Notes: generated from the sequence alone by a model not told the origin. 64,000 nt of DNA from Thermoplasmata archaeon (GCA_027314165.1 DAHVCH010000002.1:1-64000); one strand, 5' to 3'. Numbered from the stretch's first letter, positions 27,412 to 37,638 are shown. Translations and numbers: made by a program.

Positions 27412-30400
27412 TCACCCGTGAGGACCCGCGTCGAGGGGCGCAGGGGCCGTCCCGGTTCCTGTTCCCGCGCCCGCGGCCCGGTCGTGCTCGGCGACGGGGC
27501 TCGAGGCGGGAGGGGCGTGGGAGGGCCCTTGGACCGGAGGGTGGCGCCGCCGGCGTTCGACGAGGAGCACGGCCGTGAGGGCCGAGGCCAGCGTCACGAC
27601 GCCCACAAGCAGGACCGCCTGGCCCGTGAAGTTCGCGGTCCAGGGGAGCGTCGAGACGTTGATGACGTGGACCGGGATGGAGAAGTTGTCCTGGGTGAAC
27701 GCGTAGACGAACCCGACCGCCTGGACGTTCACGACCACCGTCGTGTTCGTGCGCGGAGCCGTGTAGACGAAGCTCAGGTTCCCGTAGGCGTTCGTCCAGC
27801 CGAACACCGAGTTGCCCTGCTTCTGCGAGGGGTTCCCCTGGTCGGGGCTGACCAGCATGAAGACCCGGTCGAGGGGGGTGCCGAAGTAGAGGGAGGACGC
27901 CTGCACCGTGAGGTTCCCGTGCTGTCCCGGACGGAACACCACCGGGTCCGTGACGAGCTTGAGCGAGAGGGGCCCGAACCCTCCGTGGACCTCCAGGACC
28001 GTCGCGGCGCTGCCGTTCGACCACCCGGAGGAGGGCCCGCCGCCCCCGGAGACGTTCACCACGAGGATGTCCCCCGTCGCCGTCGGAGTGATCAGGGTGG
28101 AGAAGAGCCCCTGGACGAGACCGGCGCCGGGCGAGGTCCAGTGGCTGAGCACTCCGTAGGGCTGCGAGCTCAGCGTGACGTTCGCGGCCTTGACCGGCAG
28201 GCCGGAGCCGCTCACCGAGCCGTGCACGTTCACCGTGAGGGGAACGGTCCCCATGCTCACGATCGATCCGGATCCGAGGGTGAGCGAGGCGACGGCCGCA
28301 TCGGCGGTCGGCGAGGGCAGGATCGGCAGGAGGAAGCGGAAGGAGGCCGAGGTGAAGCCCGGCAGCCCGAGGGTCACCGTGAGCGCCGCTTCCGTGGGTG
28401 AGGTGACGGACGGCACGGTCCATGTGGTCGCGTAGATCCCGGACGCATCGAGCGATCCGGTGAGGCTACCGGAGGCGGCTCCGGAGAAGTCGATGCTGAG
28501 CGAGGCGTTCGATGCCGGGTACCCGCGATACGCTTTGAGCCCCCCGACCACGATCGCCTCGGAGCTCCCGCCGTAGGCGGGGGTCCTCCCGAACCGGACC
28601 CATGGGGTGATGGAGGGGCCCGTGGTCGGGTCCACGCGGAGGAGCGCCTCCCCCATCCCCGTCGCGTACCCGGTGGCGGAGAGGTTCGCGAAGATCCCGA
28701 AGACCACCGTGTGGTTGACCACCGGGGCAGTGTAGTTGACGTAGAAGGACCCCGAGGCGCCCGTGGTTCCCGACCTCGCGGAGAAACTCCCCTGGAGCGG
28801 GGAGAGCTGGACCTGGGCGCCGGGGACGGGGAGGCCGTTGAAGGTGGCGGTCAGCCGCACCATCGTGGTCGCTCCGCCCACGAGCAGGTTCGAGGAGGGG
28901 ACCAGGTCGTCGACGAGGGTGCGCGGCACCACCGGGCAGGTCGCGGGGCCCGGGCCCACCACGATGCAGAGGGTGGTGCTTCCTCCCCGCATCGGGTCGG
29001 AGGAGTCGTTGGCCACCACTCCCAGCAGGTAGGACCCGTTGCGCAGGTACACGTGGTCGATCGAGGGACCGTCCTCGGCCCAGGTGTTCTCGTAGGTCCC
29101 GTCGCCGAAGAAGTAGCTGAACCGGTAGGGGCCCGTTCCGCCGGCCGCGGTCGCCCGGATCCGGGTAAGGCCCCCGGCGGGGGCGGCGGTCGCGTTCGCG
29201 CTCACCTCGAGGGGCCCGGCGTTGCCCACGTTGATCGCCACCGGGACGCTCATGGTCACGTTGTCCGCCGTGTCGAGGGCTGTGGCGAAGGCCGCGTAGG
29301 TCCCGTTCCCGGGGGTCGTGAAGTTCACCGCGGCGTCGGCCGGATAGAGGTACGAGCTGGCGTTCGTCGTGCCAAAGCTGGCGTTCGCCTCCTGGTAGGG
29401 GGCGCCGGTGTCCCCGTAGTAGAACGTGTAGGAGGTTGAGGGGACGGCCGAGGGCAGCGCCCCGGCGCGGAACTGCACGGGGAGGGGCGCGACGCCGGCC
29501 AGGGGCTCCGCCGAGAGGAGCATCGACCCGGGAGCGGGCGGAGAGAAGGAGCGGAAGCTCCCTCCCGTCAGGTCCTGGAAGAGATGGCTGAAGTTGGGGG
29601 TCCCTAGCCCCGTGACGGGGTCCCACCCGGGTCCGGCGGTGTAGCCGTTCCAGCCCGTGGTCACGTCGTGGAAGTCCGTCGCGTAGCGCGGCGAGCGGAG
29701 GACCTGGTAGAGCGCCGGACTGAGGAACCCCGCCCCCGGAGCGCTCCCGCTCGACCCCTCCTTGAGGAGGGCGTCCATGCCCGCCCACTGGGGGGCTCCG
29801 TCGCTCGTGCCCTCCACGTACTGCGCGTTCCCCTGGTAGAAGATCCCGAGCGGGACGGCGGAAACGATGGAGACGTCGGGCACCCCGCGGGTGGTGTTGG
29901 CGTACCTGGAGAACCCTGGGCCGGACTGCCACCCGGGCCTTGGAAGGACCGAGAAGCCCCCGCCGGACCCGCCGCCGTTCAGGCAGAAGGAGGAGGTCCC
30001 GTCCCACGCCGTCTCGTTCTGGTAGGCCCCCGAGGAGGTGAGGTTGAGGACGGTCCCGCCCACCCCGATGGCGTGGGGGTCGGAGGCGGGGTACCAGGCC
30101 GTGTTCTGGAGCGTGCCGCCGTTCGCGCCGCAGTCGCCGGAGGCGACGAAGACGTTCATGCCCTCCGCCGCGGCGCTCTCGAGGACCGGCTCCAGCGTCG
30201 CGAACGTCCCGTCGGTCGACGCGTTGCACTCGTAGTTGCATGGCCCGAAGTTGAACACCCCGGTCTCGGGCTCCCCCCAGGAGAGCGAGATGACGTCCAC
30301 GGCCTGGGTCGCCACCAGCCAGGCGACCCCGTAGTACAGTCCGTAGGCGTTGTTCGGGGAGAGGACCATCGTCAGCGCCGCGTCGGGGGCCGTCGCGTGG

Positions 30401-31407
30401 GCCCACTCCAGGTCAAGGGCGATCTCCAGGCCCCAGCCGGAGCTCGTGCTGTTGTTGAGCCCCGAGGGCCCGGGGACGGGCCAGGCGATGGTCGCGTTCT
30501 GCTGCGGAAGCCCGTAGCAGGAGGAGAAGAGCGAGAGGTCGTGTTCGATCCTCCAGGGCTTCTCCTGGGTGTCGTAGGCGTCGACGATCCCGATGCGCTC
30601 TCCCTGGCCCAGGTCCCCCGAGCTCAACACGGGGGTGATGTTGTAGGCGCCCTGCACCGAGGCGGGTGTGAGCGAACCGTTCGGGCACGCCGAGGAGGTG
30701 ACCCTGGGAGAGCCCGAGGGTGAGCCCGGAGATCCCGGGACGGCGGTCGCGGGCGGCGGGGAGGCGGGCACCACGAGCGGCTGGGCCGCTCCCACCGGGT
30801 CGGGAGAGGAGAGGGCGACGACCGGGAGGTCCGCGGGAAGCTTCGGGACAGAGGCGTAGGCGATGGCGGTGGGAGCGGAGGGGTTCCCGGAGTCGTACTG
30901 GACCAACGGGGTGTCGAAGGCCCTCGAGAAGGAGGAGGCCGGGCCGCTCACTTCCCACACCCAGCCGTTCGCGGGCGCGCGAACCGTCAGCCCGCTCTCG
31001 GACAGGTACGCCCGAAGGCTGGAGACCGAGGCCGGGGAGGGTCCGAAGGCCTGGGCCACCTCAGAGGAGGTGAGCTTCGGAGCGCCGGGACTTCCCGCAT
31101 ACGCCGCCAGCGCCGAGGGATCACGGGGCGCGAGCGTGAGGGTGGCGTGGACGGTGGTGTCGGTGGGGATCTGGACCGGGTCGTGGTAGGCGCCGAGCTG
31201 GGCGGGCGCCCCGACGGCGACGGGAGCCTCGAGAGCTCGCAGCGAAGGGGCGGGCGGGGCCAGGAGGGTCTGGCCGGCCCCGGAAAGGGAGGTGGGGAGA
31301 CCCGAGGGGACGGTCAGGAGCAGGAAGAGCCCGAGGACCGCTCCGGCCCCGGCCCTCGGCCAGAGCCCGCTCGGTAGCCTGTGCGCGGTCCGCAATGCGC
31401 TTCTCAT
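27412..31407 (-). CDS. cell-surface sedolisin-type (S53) protease with PKD repeats and TM anchor
   Basis: This 1331-residue exported protein has an N-terminal hydrophobic segment, a kumamolisin-type prodomain (about residues 60-190) and an S53 catalytic domain. Glu and Asp of the triad lie in LEIALDLEW (about 327-331). SLSWGEPE supplies the oxyanion Asp region, the nucleophile is Ser of [10 protein letters not shown] (about 535), and the calcium site is in [10 protein letters not shown]...[12 protein letters not shown]. About 750 residues of PKD and Ig-like repeats rich in N-x-S/T follow, then a membrane helix, RRRR and a Pro/Ala tail. S53 enzymes work best in acid. The ATG at 31407 was chosen; ATG 31458 lies too close to the TATA-like box near 31475. 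Confidence 0.92.
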   Translation of the reverse strand: MRSALRTAHRLPSGLWPRAGAGAVLGLFLLLTVPSGLPTSLSGAGQTLLAPPAPSLRALEAPVAVGAPAQLGAYHDPVQIPTDTTVHATLTLAPRDPSALAAYAGSPGAPKLTSSEVAQAFGPSPASVSSLRAYLSESGLTVRAPANGWVWEVSGPASSFSRAFDTPLVQYDSGNPSAPTAIAYASVPKLPADLPVVALSSPDPVGAAQPLVVPASPPPATAVPGSPGSPSGSPRVTSSACPNGSLTPASVQGAYNITPVLSSGDLGQGERIGIVDAYDTQEKPWRIEHDLSLFSSCYGLPQQNATIAWPVPGPSGLNNSTSSGWGLEIALDLEWAHATAPDAALTMVLSPNNAYGLYYGVAWLVATQAVDVISLSWGEPETGVFNFGPCNYECNASTDGTFATLEPVLESAAAEGMNVFVASGDCGANGGTLQNTAWYPASDPHAIGVGGTVLNLTSSGAYQNETAWDGTSSFCLNGGGSGGGFSVLPRPGWQSGPGFSRYANTTRGVPDVSIVSAVPLGIFYQGNAQYVEGTSDGAPQWAGMDALLKEGSSGSAPGAGFLSPALYQVLRSPRYATDFHDVTTGWNGYTAGPGWDPVTGLGTPNFSHLFQDLTGGSFRSFSPPAPGSMLLSAEPLAGVAPLPVQFRAGALPSAVPSTSYTFYYGDTGAPYQEANASFGTTNASSYLYPADAAVNFTTPGNGTYAAFATALDTADNVTMSVPVAINVGNAGPLEVSANATAAPAGGLTRIRATAAGGTGPYRFSYFFGDGTYENTWAEDGPSIDHVYLRNGSYLLGVVANDSSDPMRGGSTTLCIVVGPGPATCPVVPRTLVDDLVPSSNLLVGGATTMVRLTATFNGLPVPGAQVQLSPLQGSFSARSGTTGASGSFYVNYTAPVVNHTVVFGIFANLSATGYATGMGEALLRVDPTTGPSITPWVRFGRTPAYGGSSEAIVVGGLKAYRGYPASNASLSIDFSGAASGSLTGSLDASGIYATTWTVPSVTSPTEAALTVTLGLPGFTSASFRFLLPILPSPTADAAVASLTLGSGSIVSMGTVPLTVNVHGSVSGSGLPVKAANVTLSSQPYGVLSHWTSPGAGLVQGLFSTLITPTATGDILVVNVSGGGGPSSGWSNGSAATVLEVHGGFGPLSLKLVTDPVVFRPGQHGNLTVQASSLYFGTPLDRVFMLVSPDQGNPSQKQGNSVFGWTNAYGNLSFVYTAPRTNTTVVVNVQAVGFVYAFTQDNFSIPVHVINVSTLPWTANFTGQAVLLVGVVTLASALTAVLLVERRRRHPPVQGPSHAPPASSPVAEHDRAAGAGTGTGTAPAPLDAGPHG

Positions 31408-31620
31408 CGGAGCGTTCCATCGAGGAGGGCTGCCCCCGGCCGCGCTCCGTTCTCTCATCAACGGGCCACTTGTATTAAGAGCGCGTTGCCCGCCCTCGTC
31501 CTCGCTCGTCCTCCCTCTCGGCGAGAATTCGGGACGCCTCTCTCGGGCTCTCTCGGGAAAACCGAGCGCGCAGCCTTTAATAGCGAGGGAACTTGCGGCG
31601 CGCGGGAGCGCACGCTATCC

Positions 31621-32901
31621 ATGGCACAGAAGCCGCACCTGAACCTGGTGTTCATCGGTCACGTCGACCACGGCAAGTCGACCACAGTCGGAAGGATCCT
31701 GTTGGACGCGGGGGTCATCCGTCAAGAGGAAATCGACAAGTTCCGCGCTGAGGCGGAGGCGAAGGGGAAGGCCACCTTCGAGTTCGCCTGGGTGATGGAC
31801 GACCTCAAGGAGGAGCGGGAGCGAGGCGTCACGATCGACATCGCGCACCGCCGCTTTGACACCGACAAGTACTACTTCACGATCATCGACGCGCCCGGTC
31901 ACCGGGACTTCGTGAAGAACATGATCACGGGGACGAGCCAGGCCGATGCGGCCGTGCTCGTGTGCTCCGCCGCCGAGGGCGTCCAGGAGCAGACCCGGGA
32001 ACACATCTTCCTGTCCCGAACGCTCGGGATCCGGCAGATGATCGTCGCGATCAACAAGATGGACCGCCAGGAGGTCGCCTACTCCGAGAAGCGGTTCAAC
32101 GAAGTGAGGGAGGAGCTCACCGTCCGCCTGAAGCAGATCGGGTTCAAGATCCCCGAGCAGGTGACCTTCATCCCCATCTCGGCGTTCAAGGACGACAACA
32201 TCAACAAGGCGTCGCCCAACATGCCCTGGTACAAGGGCCCGACGCTCATGGCGGCCCTCAACAGCCTCCAGGTGCCGGAGAAGCCCACGGACAAGCCCCT
32301 GCGGCTGCCCGTCCAGGACGTCTACACGATCCAGGGTATCGGGACCGTCCCGGTGGGCCGGATCGAGACCGGGAAGATGAGGCCGGGCGACAAGATCATC
32401 TTCATGCCCTCGAACAAGGGCGGCGAAGTGAAGAGCATCGAGATGCACCACGAGCAGGTCCAGGAGGCCATCCCCGGCGACAACGTCGGGTTCAACGTTC
32501 GTGGCATCGACAAGAACGACATCAAGCGCGGCGATGTCGCTGGCCCCGCCTCCAACCCCCCGACGGTGGCCGAAGCGTTCATCGCCCAGATCCAGGTGCT
32601 GAACCACCCGTCCGTCCTGACGGAGGGCTACACCCCGGTCTTCCACTGCCACACGGCCCAGGTCGCGTGCGAGTTCACCGAGCTGCAGAAGCAGCTCGAC
32701 CCGAAGACCGGCCAGCCGATGCCCGAGAAGCCCACGACCCTGAAGACGGGAGACGCGGCGATCGTCAAGATCACCCCGAAGCGCCCGCTCGTGGTCGAGA
32801 AGTACAAGGAGTTCCCCCAGCTCGGACGCTTCGCGATCCGCGACATGGGTCAGACCATCGCGGCGGGTGTCGTCATCGACGTCAAGAAGCGGGAGGGCTG
32901 A
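31621..32901 (+). CDS. tuf: translation elongation factor EF-1 alpha
   Basis: The 426-residue GTPase delivers aminoacyl-tRNA to the ribosome. The G motifs are GHVDHGKST (G1), DAPGHRDF (G3), NKMD (G4) and a later SAF (G5), followed by the two beta-barrel domains. The ATG at 31621 gives the family N-terminus. A TATA-like tttaatag lies at 31576-31583, leaving a short leader of about 15 bases. S10 follows 35 bases downstream, the usual archaeal order. The divergent protease promoter lies about 90 bp upstream of this box. Confidence 0.99.
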   Translation: MAQKPHLNLVFIGHVDHGKSTTVGRILLDAGVIRQEEIDKFRAEAEAKGKATFEFAWVMDDLKEERERGVTIDIAHRRFDTDKYYFTIIDAPGHRDFVKNMITGTSQADAAVLVCSAAEGVQEQTREHIFLSRTLGIRQMIVAINKMDRQEVAYSEKRFNEVREELTVRLKQIGFKIPEQVTFIPISAFKDDNINKASPNMPWYKGPTLMAALNSLQVPEKPTDKPLRLPVQDVYTIQGIGTVPVGRIETGKMRPGDKIIFMPSNKGGEVKSIEMHHEQVQEAIPGDNVGFNVRGIDKNDIKRGDVAGPASNPPTVAEAFIAQIQVLNHPSVLTEGYTPVFHCHTAQVACEFTELQKQLDPKTGQPMPEKPTTLKTGDAAIVKITPKRPLVVEKYKEFPQLGRFAIRDMGQTIAAGVVIDVKKREG

Positions 32902-32936
32902 AGGTCCTCCGTGCGATACGGGACACTCTCACCACT

Positions 32937-33248
32937 ATGGCGCAGAAGGCTCGTATCGCGCTCTCCGGCACCGACCCTCGTAAGGTCGATGCGGTCTGCG
33001 CCCAGATCAAGGAGATCTCTTCCCGAAGCGGCATCGACATGACCGGACCCATCCCGCTTCCGACGAAGCGGCTGAAGGTCCCGGTCCGGAAGGGCCCGGA
33101 CGGCGGCGGCTCCTCCACGATCGACCACTGGGAGATGCGGATCCACAAGCGTTTGATCGACATCGACGCCGACGAGAGGGCCCTCCGCTCCGTGATGCGG
33201 ATCCAGGTGCCGGACGGCGTCAACATCGAGATCGTCCTCAAGGCGTAG
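32937..33248 (+). CDS. rpsJ: ribosomal protein S10 (uS10)
   Basis: The 103-residue protein is full length for archaeal uS10. It starts [18 protein letters not shown] and has the core [15 protein letters not shown] and [30 protein letters not shown]. It sits in the 30S head. It follows EF-1A with a 35-base gap in one operon, as in many archaea. Confidence 0.98.
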   Translation: MAQKARIALSGTDPRKVDAVCAQIKEISSRSGIDMTGPIPLPTKRLKVPVRKGPDGGGSSTIDHWEMRIHKRLIDIDADERALRSVMRIQVPDGVNIEIVLKA

Positions 33249-33592
33249 GCCGACGGCCGGCCCGGACACCCCGCCGCCGCGCCGCTTCCCTGGCGGAGCG
33301 TCCCCTGGCTCGCTTCCGTGCCCCGTGCATGCCGGCCGAAGAGGGGAAGAGGGGCGTCAGGGCTTGGGCTCGGACGGCCCGTGCCCGTGACACAGCGACG
33401 TGGTGTGACTCGGACGGTCCACGTCCGCTCAACATCCCCCCCCGGTGATGTACGTTCCTTCGATGTCGAGCGAGAACCCCGCCCTTCCTCACGGCCCGCG
33501 TCCCCCACACCCCGGTCAGGGACCCTCCCCCGGCGATGGCCCGGTCGGTCCGGAACCCGGTATCAACCGGGCCAATTAGTTAGGCTACCAAA
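33249..33592. other. intergenic region with an imperfect direct repeat
   Basis: No protein or tRNA gene is seen in these 340 bases. Two 19-bp direct repeats (ctcggacgg-based, 33369-33387 and 33409-33427) match at 15 of 19 positions, all four differences are transitions, and the spacing is 40 bp. A short inverted repeat CCCGG/CCGGG lies near 33565. I looked for SRP RNA and RNase P RNA signatures and found none. The next gene's TATA box lies at the right end. Confidence 0.45.
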
Positions 33593-33600
33593 GTATATAC
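33593..33600 (+). promoter_or_regulatory. TATA box of the winged-helix gene
   Basis: The sequence gtatatac is one of the best TATA boxes in the window, and its centre lies about 28 bp before the ATG at 33625. This fits a leaderless transcript starting at that ATG and was used to choose it over GTG 33607. Confidence 0.65.
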
Positions 33601-33624
33601 GCGGTCGTGCCCTCACCCGTTAGG

Positions 33625-34338
33625 ATGTCGCGAAGCACCCTACACAGCTCGCCCTCGACCTCCTCGGTCCAGGCGCCCTCCCGCCCGGCCTCCCCGCTCC
33701 CCCCTTCGATCTCCGGCCCTGACCCCTCCCTCCGCCTGGACGAGAGGGTCCGCGAGCTGCTCTCGGAGTTCCCCGGCTCCGTCGCTTTCCAAGGGCTCCG
33801 TCGGACCCTGGGGGTCCACCCCGAGTCCCTCACCCGCGCCCTCCGCCGCCTCGAACGTGAAGGCGCCGTCCAACGGACCCAGGAGGGCTACCGGCTGACC
33901 GACCACAGCTCCCTCGACGCGCGCGGGAGCTGGGTGCGCCCGGGCGCTCCCCGTTGGGAAGGTTCTCCCCGGGTCGAGCTCCGTCTTTCTCCCGGAGAGG
34001 ACGCCTCTCTTCTGCTGGGCCGTCTGTCCGGCCGCTGGTTCGGTGACTTCCGCTGGGTCGGCTCCTACGAGGAAGGACGGCGGACGAGCCTCCTGTGGGT
34101 CTCCCGTGCCGGGGGAGAGCTCCTGGGGCTCGTGCTCGAAGGCGACCTGCTCCGGATCCATCAGCAGCCCTCCACCCCCCAGGCCGTCGACCGGCCGCTC
34201 GCCTCCTACGAGCTCCTCCAGCACGTGCTGACGGCGCTGCGGGGGCCCTCCAGGACCCCGACGCTCTCCGTTCCCGCCGTCCTTCCTCTCGTCCTCGACC
34301 CCCCTCACGACCGCCGTCCCCAGGGACTCGCGGGATAG
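33625..34338 (+). CDS. winged-helix transcriptional regulator
   Basis: The 237-residue protein has a Ser/Pro-rich N-terminal tail of about 30 residues, then a winged-helix domain (LDERVRELLSEFPGSVAFQGLRRTLGVHPESLTRALRRLEREGAVQRTQEGYRLT, about residues 35-90). The C-terminal 140 residues are of unknown fold with a strand-rich pattern (RVELRLSPGE, SLLWVSRAGGELLGLVLEGD) and could be a ligand-sensing domain. The phosphatase gene follows 15 bases downstream, so the two are probably co-transcribed. Target genes are not indicated. Confidence 0.78.
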   Translation: MSRSTLHSSPSTSSVQAPSRPASPLPPSISGPDPSLRLDERVRELLSEFPGSVAFQGLRRTLGVHPESLTRALRRLEREGAVQRTQEGYRLTDHSSLDARGSWVRPGAPRWEGSPRVELRLSPGEDASLLLGRLSGRWFGDFRWVGSYEEGRRTSLLWVSRAGGELLGLVLEGDLLRIHQQPSTPQAVDRPLASYELLQHVLTALRGPSRTPTLSVPAVLPLVLDPPHDRRPQGLAG

Positions 34339-34353
34339 TTCTTTAGACACGAA

Positions 34354-34959
34354 GTGTCTTGCCGAACCGTCGTGGAGATCGGTTCGGACGCCCACTGGAT
34401 CGTGCGGGGGAGGCTGCTCGCCTCGCGTGCCCCTCGGGACCCCCGGGAGCTGGCCTCCCTGGCCAGGGCGGGCGTCACCCATGTCCTGAGCCTCGTGGAG
34501 TCCGAGGACGAGGAGCGCTGGTCCGAAGCGGCGGGGCTCCGTTTCGTCTCGAGCCGGATGGACGAGATGGGCTCCCCCTCTTCGGAGGCGGTCCGGGACG
34601 CGGTCTCGCGCCTTCTTCTGGCTCTTCGCTCCAGCGAAAGCGCCTGCGTGCTCGTCCACTGCCACGCCGGAGTGGGCCGGGCCGGGGTCGTCTCGGCCGC
34701 CTATCTGGGGGTCATGGCCGGCCTCACCCCTGAAGAGGCGGTGGCGGAGGTGCGGCAACGCCGCCCGGGCGCCCTCTGGAGCCAGGACAAGGAGGTCGCC
34801 GTGGAAGACTTCCTGCGCGCTTTCTCGGAGGGACGGGTCCGGCTGGAAGGGGAGCATCCGTGCCCGAAGTGCGAGCGGAGGGTCCTTCACCCCGGGGGAC
34901 CCTGCTTCCGGTGTTCGGGGGTCCGAAGCCTCGACGTCTTCCTTGGCGTCGGGAACTGA
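34354..34959 (+). CDS. dual-specificity protein phosphatase with zinc knuckle
   Basis: The 201-residue protein has the cysteine phosphatase signature HCHAGVGRAG (HCxxGxxR; about residues 107-116) with a general-acid Asp region upstream (SSRMDEMGSP). This places it among small dual-specificity phosphatases that act on phospho-Tyr/Ser/Thr. After the catalytic domain comes a short CPKC...CFRC zinc knuckle (about residues 169-190), an unusual addition. The start GTG 34354 gives the family N-terminus but lacks a clear Shine-Dalgarno. It follows the winged-helix gene closely. Confidence 0.88.
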   Translation: MSCRTVVEIGSDAHWIVRGRLLASRAPRDPRELASLARAGVTHVLSLVESEDEERWSEAAGLRFVSSRMDEMGSPSSEAVRDAVSRLLLALRSSESACVLVHCHAGVGRAGVVSAAYLGVMAGLTPEEAVAEVRQRRPGALWSQDKEVAVEDFLRAFSEGRVRLEGEHPCPKCERRVLHPGGPCFRCSGVRSLDVFLGVGN

Positions 34960-35074
34960 CGGCCGAGGGGACACTTCCTTCCCTGGGCCCGCCCGGCCCC
35001 TCTTGCTCCCCTCGTCAGGTCCGAACCTGCGAGGGCGACAAGGGCATTATGCCGCAGCGTCCTGGCATCCGAGG

Positions 35075-35692
35075 ATGTGGGCGAGGTCGGGTACCCCGTT
35101 CCTCCTGATCTCCGGGGGGGCGACGGTGGCGCTCGCCCTGCTCTGGGCCTTCCGGCCCTGGCTACCGTGGCTCGTCCCCCTCGGCCTCGCCGCGTTCCTG
35201 CTGGTCCTGTTCCTCATCTTCTTCCGGGACCCTGAGAGGGCCCCGGGTGGGGGGATCGTGGCCGCCGCCGACGGGCGCGTTCTCGCGGTGAAGGAGGAGG
35301 GGGACCGCCTGCGGATCGCGACGTTCATGAACGTCACCAACGTGCATGTCAACCGGGTCCCCTTCCCCGGCTACCTGGTCCGGGTCGACGACCGGGGCGG
35401 CCCCAAGAAACCGGCGTTCTCCCCCGACGCGAGCGGAAACTCCCAGAAGCGCTACCTCTTCGGCACTCCCCTCGGGCTCGTCGAGGTCGTCCAGATCACC
35501 GGCATGGTCGCCCGGCGCTGTGTCGCGTGGAAGGGGGCGGGGAGCCCCTGCCGTAAGGGCGAGCGGATGGGGATCATCGTCTTCGGGTCCCGGGTCGACG
35601 TGGTCCTCCCCCGCTCGCGGGTCCGGCCGGTGGTCCGGCCCGGCCAGAGGGTGCGAGGGGGCACCGACACGCTGGCCGAGGTCCTGGCATGA
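35075..35692 (+). CDS. asd: archaetidylserine decarboxylase proenzyme
   Basis: This pyruvoyl enzyme converts archaetidylserine to archaetidylethanolamine. The 205-residue protein has two N-terminal membrane segments (about residues 7-45), then the decarboxylase core with FRDPERAP, the H-V-N of NVHVNRVP and the self-cleavage site Gly-Ser in IVFGSRVDVVLP, where the serine becomes the pyruvoyl group. A TATA-like cattatg at 35045-35051 lies 26 bp before the ATG, so translation probably starts leaderless. Its stop overlaps the synthase start (ATGA), giving a two-step lipid head-group operon. Confidence 0.92.
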   Translation: MWARSGTPFLLISGGATVALALLWAFRPWLPWLVPLGLAAFLLVLFLIFFRDPERAPGGGIVAAADGRVLAVKEEGDRLRIATFMNVTNVHVNRVPFPGYLVRVDDRGGPKKPAFSPDASGNSQKRYLFGTPLGLVEVVQITGMVARRCVAWKGAGSPCRKGERMGIIVFGSRVDVVLPRSRVRPVVRPGQRVRGGTDTLAEVLA

Positions 35693-36465
35693 GCCGCCCG
35701 CGCTTCTGGCGGGTGGCCGCCGACCTTGCGACGCTCGCGAACGGGCTCTCGGGGGCAGGAGCCGTCGCCTACATCCTTCTCGGGAACAAGCCCTTCGGGC
35801 TCTTCCTCATCCTGGTCGGGTTGGGCTGGGACGGCCTGGACGGGTTCTTCTCACGGCGAGCCGGCGGGCCGCCCTCCTCCTTCGGACGGATCGCGGACTC
35901 CTGCGCCGACGCGGTGACCTTCTGCCTCGCGCCGGCGGTGGGGGTGGCGGTCAACGCCTTCGATCGTCCTCTCTGGGCGCCCTGGGACGTGGTGGCCTGG
36001 GTCGCCGCGAGCGCCGTCCTTGTAACGGGGCTCGCCCGGCTCGTCTACTTCACCCTCGTGGCCTACAAGCGCCACAACTTCACCGGGGCCTCGACGCCCC
36101 AGAACGCGATGTGGGTCCTGGTCCTGCTCCTTCTCTTCCAGGTCCCGGGGTTCCTGGGGGAGGAGCCGGCCCTCTTCTTCCTCCTCGTCCTCGCGTTCGT
36201 CCCCTTGATGGTCCTCCCGATCTCCTACCCCAAGCTCCGGAAGGGGGCCCCGCTGCGAGGGGTCTCGGCGGCCATGGCGCTCGCGCTGACGGTGGCGCTC
36301 ATCGCTTCGAACTTTCTGCGGTGGGGCGGGCCCCTCCTGTGGCTCTTCAGCGCCTCGGCGACGGTCGTCTCCTTCGCCCTGCTCGTCCTTTTCTATCTCG
36401 CGGGCCCCCTGGTGACCCCGAAGGAGGTGGAAGCTCCCCCCCATGGTCCGTCCCCCGCGGCGTAA
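35689..36465 (+). CDS. pssA: archaetidylserine synthase
   Basis: The 258-residue membrane protein transfers serine to CDP-archaeol. The CDP-alcohol phosphotransferase signature is visible as DGLDGFFSR ... GRIADSCAD (about residues 49-75), with the usual Ala-Arg replaced by Ser-Arg. Seven to eight hydrophobic helices fit the family. Start overlap ATGA with the decarboxylase couples the two, and the end overlaps the start of the MptD-like gene by 23 bases. Confidence 0.92.
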   Translation: MSRPRFWRVAADLATLANGLSGAGAVAYILLGNKPFGLFLILVGLGWDGLDGFFSRRAGGPPSSFGRIADSCADAVTFCLAPAVGVAVNAFDRPLWAPWDVVAWVAASAVLVTGLARLVYFTLVAYKRHNFTGASTPQNAMWVLVLLLLFQVPGFLGEEPALFFLLVLAFVPLMVLPISYPKLRKGAPLRGVSAAMALALTVALIASNFLRWGGPLLWLFSASATVVSFALLVLFYLAGPLVTPKEVEAPPHGPSPAA

Positions 36466-36862
36466 GCGGTCCGACCGGCTCCCCGCCGACCGCGAGCAGG
36501 CCCTCTTCGAGGCCGGGATCAAGCTTGGAGGGCTGTTCCACCAGTTCATCGGCGTGCCCGTCGCGCCCAGGACCGCGCCCTCCCTGGCGCGTGCGATCGA
36601 GGAGGCGGTGGGCCTCCAGCCCTTCGTGCGGCAGGTCCGGGTGCGGATCTCCCCCGGGGCCGAGGGGAGGAGCGGAACGGGAAGGTTCGGGTACCACTAC
36701 CTCACCGCAAGGATGATCGACGCCGTGATCGAGGTGCGGGTCGGAGGTTCGACGGTCCGGGCCCGGCTCGCCTTCCGCAAGGAGCTGAACTACCCGCTGA
36801 TGGAGGTCCTGGCGGCCACCGGAGAAGCCGGTTCGCCTCCTCGCCGCCGCTCCCGGCGGTGA
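36443..36862 (+). CDS. mptD: dihydroneopterin aldolase, archaeal MptD type
   Basis: The 139-residue protein matches the archaeal MptD (DUF372) pattern EAGIKLGGLFHQFIGVPVAP, an early QPFV segment and a later YHYLTARMIDAVIEVRVG. MptD cleaves the side chain of 7,8-dihydroneopterin in tetrahydromethanopterin synthesis. Residues 1-17 and the end are basic. It overlaps the end of pssA by 23 bases and appears to be the last gene of that operon. The assignment rests on remembered family motifs. Confidence 0.75.
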   Translation: MVRPPRRKRSDRLPADREQALFEAGIKLGGLFHQFIGVPVAPRTAPSLARAIEEAVGLQPFVRQVRVRISPGAEGRSGTGRFGYHYLTARMIDAVIEVRVGGSTVRARLAFRKELNYPLMEVLAATGEAGSPPRRRSRR

Positions 36863-37145
36863 ACCCGGACGGCCCGACCCCCCGCGCGCGAAGCGCGGAC
36901 ACGGTTCGTCTGGCTCACGCCTCTCGAGTCTCCACCGTCTGAGATCGGGCCCGCCATTCCCGGGAACTCCGGTCGGCTCCCGGTTCGATACGGCAGCCCT
37001 CGTACCGTGCCGACCCCGAGGAAGGCTCAGGCAGGCCCGAGCAGCTTCGGGGAGGTGCCCTCGAGGAGATCGAGAGGTCCCACGTCGGAAGGTCCTCGCG
37101 GGCCCTGGTCACTCCCGCGAGCGCAGACGCGCCCCAGGACCGGCC

Positions 37146-37385
37146 TTAGCCGCTATCCCCGCCGCTCCCGCCATCGCCCCCGCCACCGTCGCCGCCCGTC
37201 GAACCTCCGGTGCTGTTCGTCGGCGAGGTCGGCACCGGGGGCGCCGTGGGGCCGGGGCTGGTCCCTGGCACCGACGTGGCTCCCGAGGAGTGGGTCGCGT
37301 GGCTGAGGGCGGGGACCAGCGGGAGGATCAGCGCAACTGCCCCGATCGCGATCAGCATCACCAGCGGCTTGGTTGGGACACGCAT
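37146..37385 (-). CDS. small secreted or anchored protein with Gly/Asp tail
   Basis: The 79-residue product starts MRVPTKPLVMLIAIGAVALILPL, a typical signal or anchor helix, followed by a Ser/Thr/Pro linker and a tail of Gly, Asp and Ser. No family is recognised. It is divergent from the CuA/PKD gene and both flank the repeat cluster at 37415-37517. The 280 bases between mptD and this gene hold nothing I recognise. Confidence 0.45.
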   Translation of the reverse strand: MRVPTKPLVMLIAIGAVALILPLVPALSHATHSSGATSVPGTSPGPTAPPVPTSPTNSTGGSTGGDGGGGDGGSGGDSG

Positions 37386-37414
37386 GCACGGTCCATGCGC
37401 GAGGTTGAGGATAC

Positions 37415-37517
37415 CCCTTTTGGCGCACGCCCCGAACGAGACGCCAACGTCGGCCCGGCCCCGAGAACACCGACGTTCGGACCGTGCGCCAGGTCGTTCG
37501 GACCTTGCGCCAAAAGG
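37415..37517. repeat. three copies of a 18-23 bp repeat between divergent genes
   Basis: A motif of form CGTTCGG..C.TGCGCCA occurs three times: inverted at 37415-37437 and direct at 37474-37491 and 37495-37517. The outer copies share 20 of 23 bases and end in AAAAGG. Together they form a long inverted pair around the middle copy. Placement between the divergent genes at 37385 and 37639 suggests binding sites for one regulator. The remainder of the gap shows no further gene. Confidence 0.6.
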
Positions 37518-37638
37518 CACCTCATGGCACGGAATCTGGGAGCATCTGTATCGCCCGTGCGGTGAGCAAGAATGCCACGACCGAACCCTGGAGGTCGGCC
37601 GGTGAACCGCTCGACGATGCCCAGCTAGGTGACCCTGA

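Noticed and set aside
28466-30406. Second long minus frame inside the sedolisin gene
   Set aside because: Arg-rich shadow frame of the protease; no motif.
33249-33592. SRP RNA or RNase P RNA in the gap after S10
   Set aside because: None of the conserved words of those RNAs (for example the SRP helix 8 core or the RNase P conserved region I) could be found on either strand.
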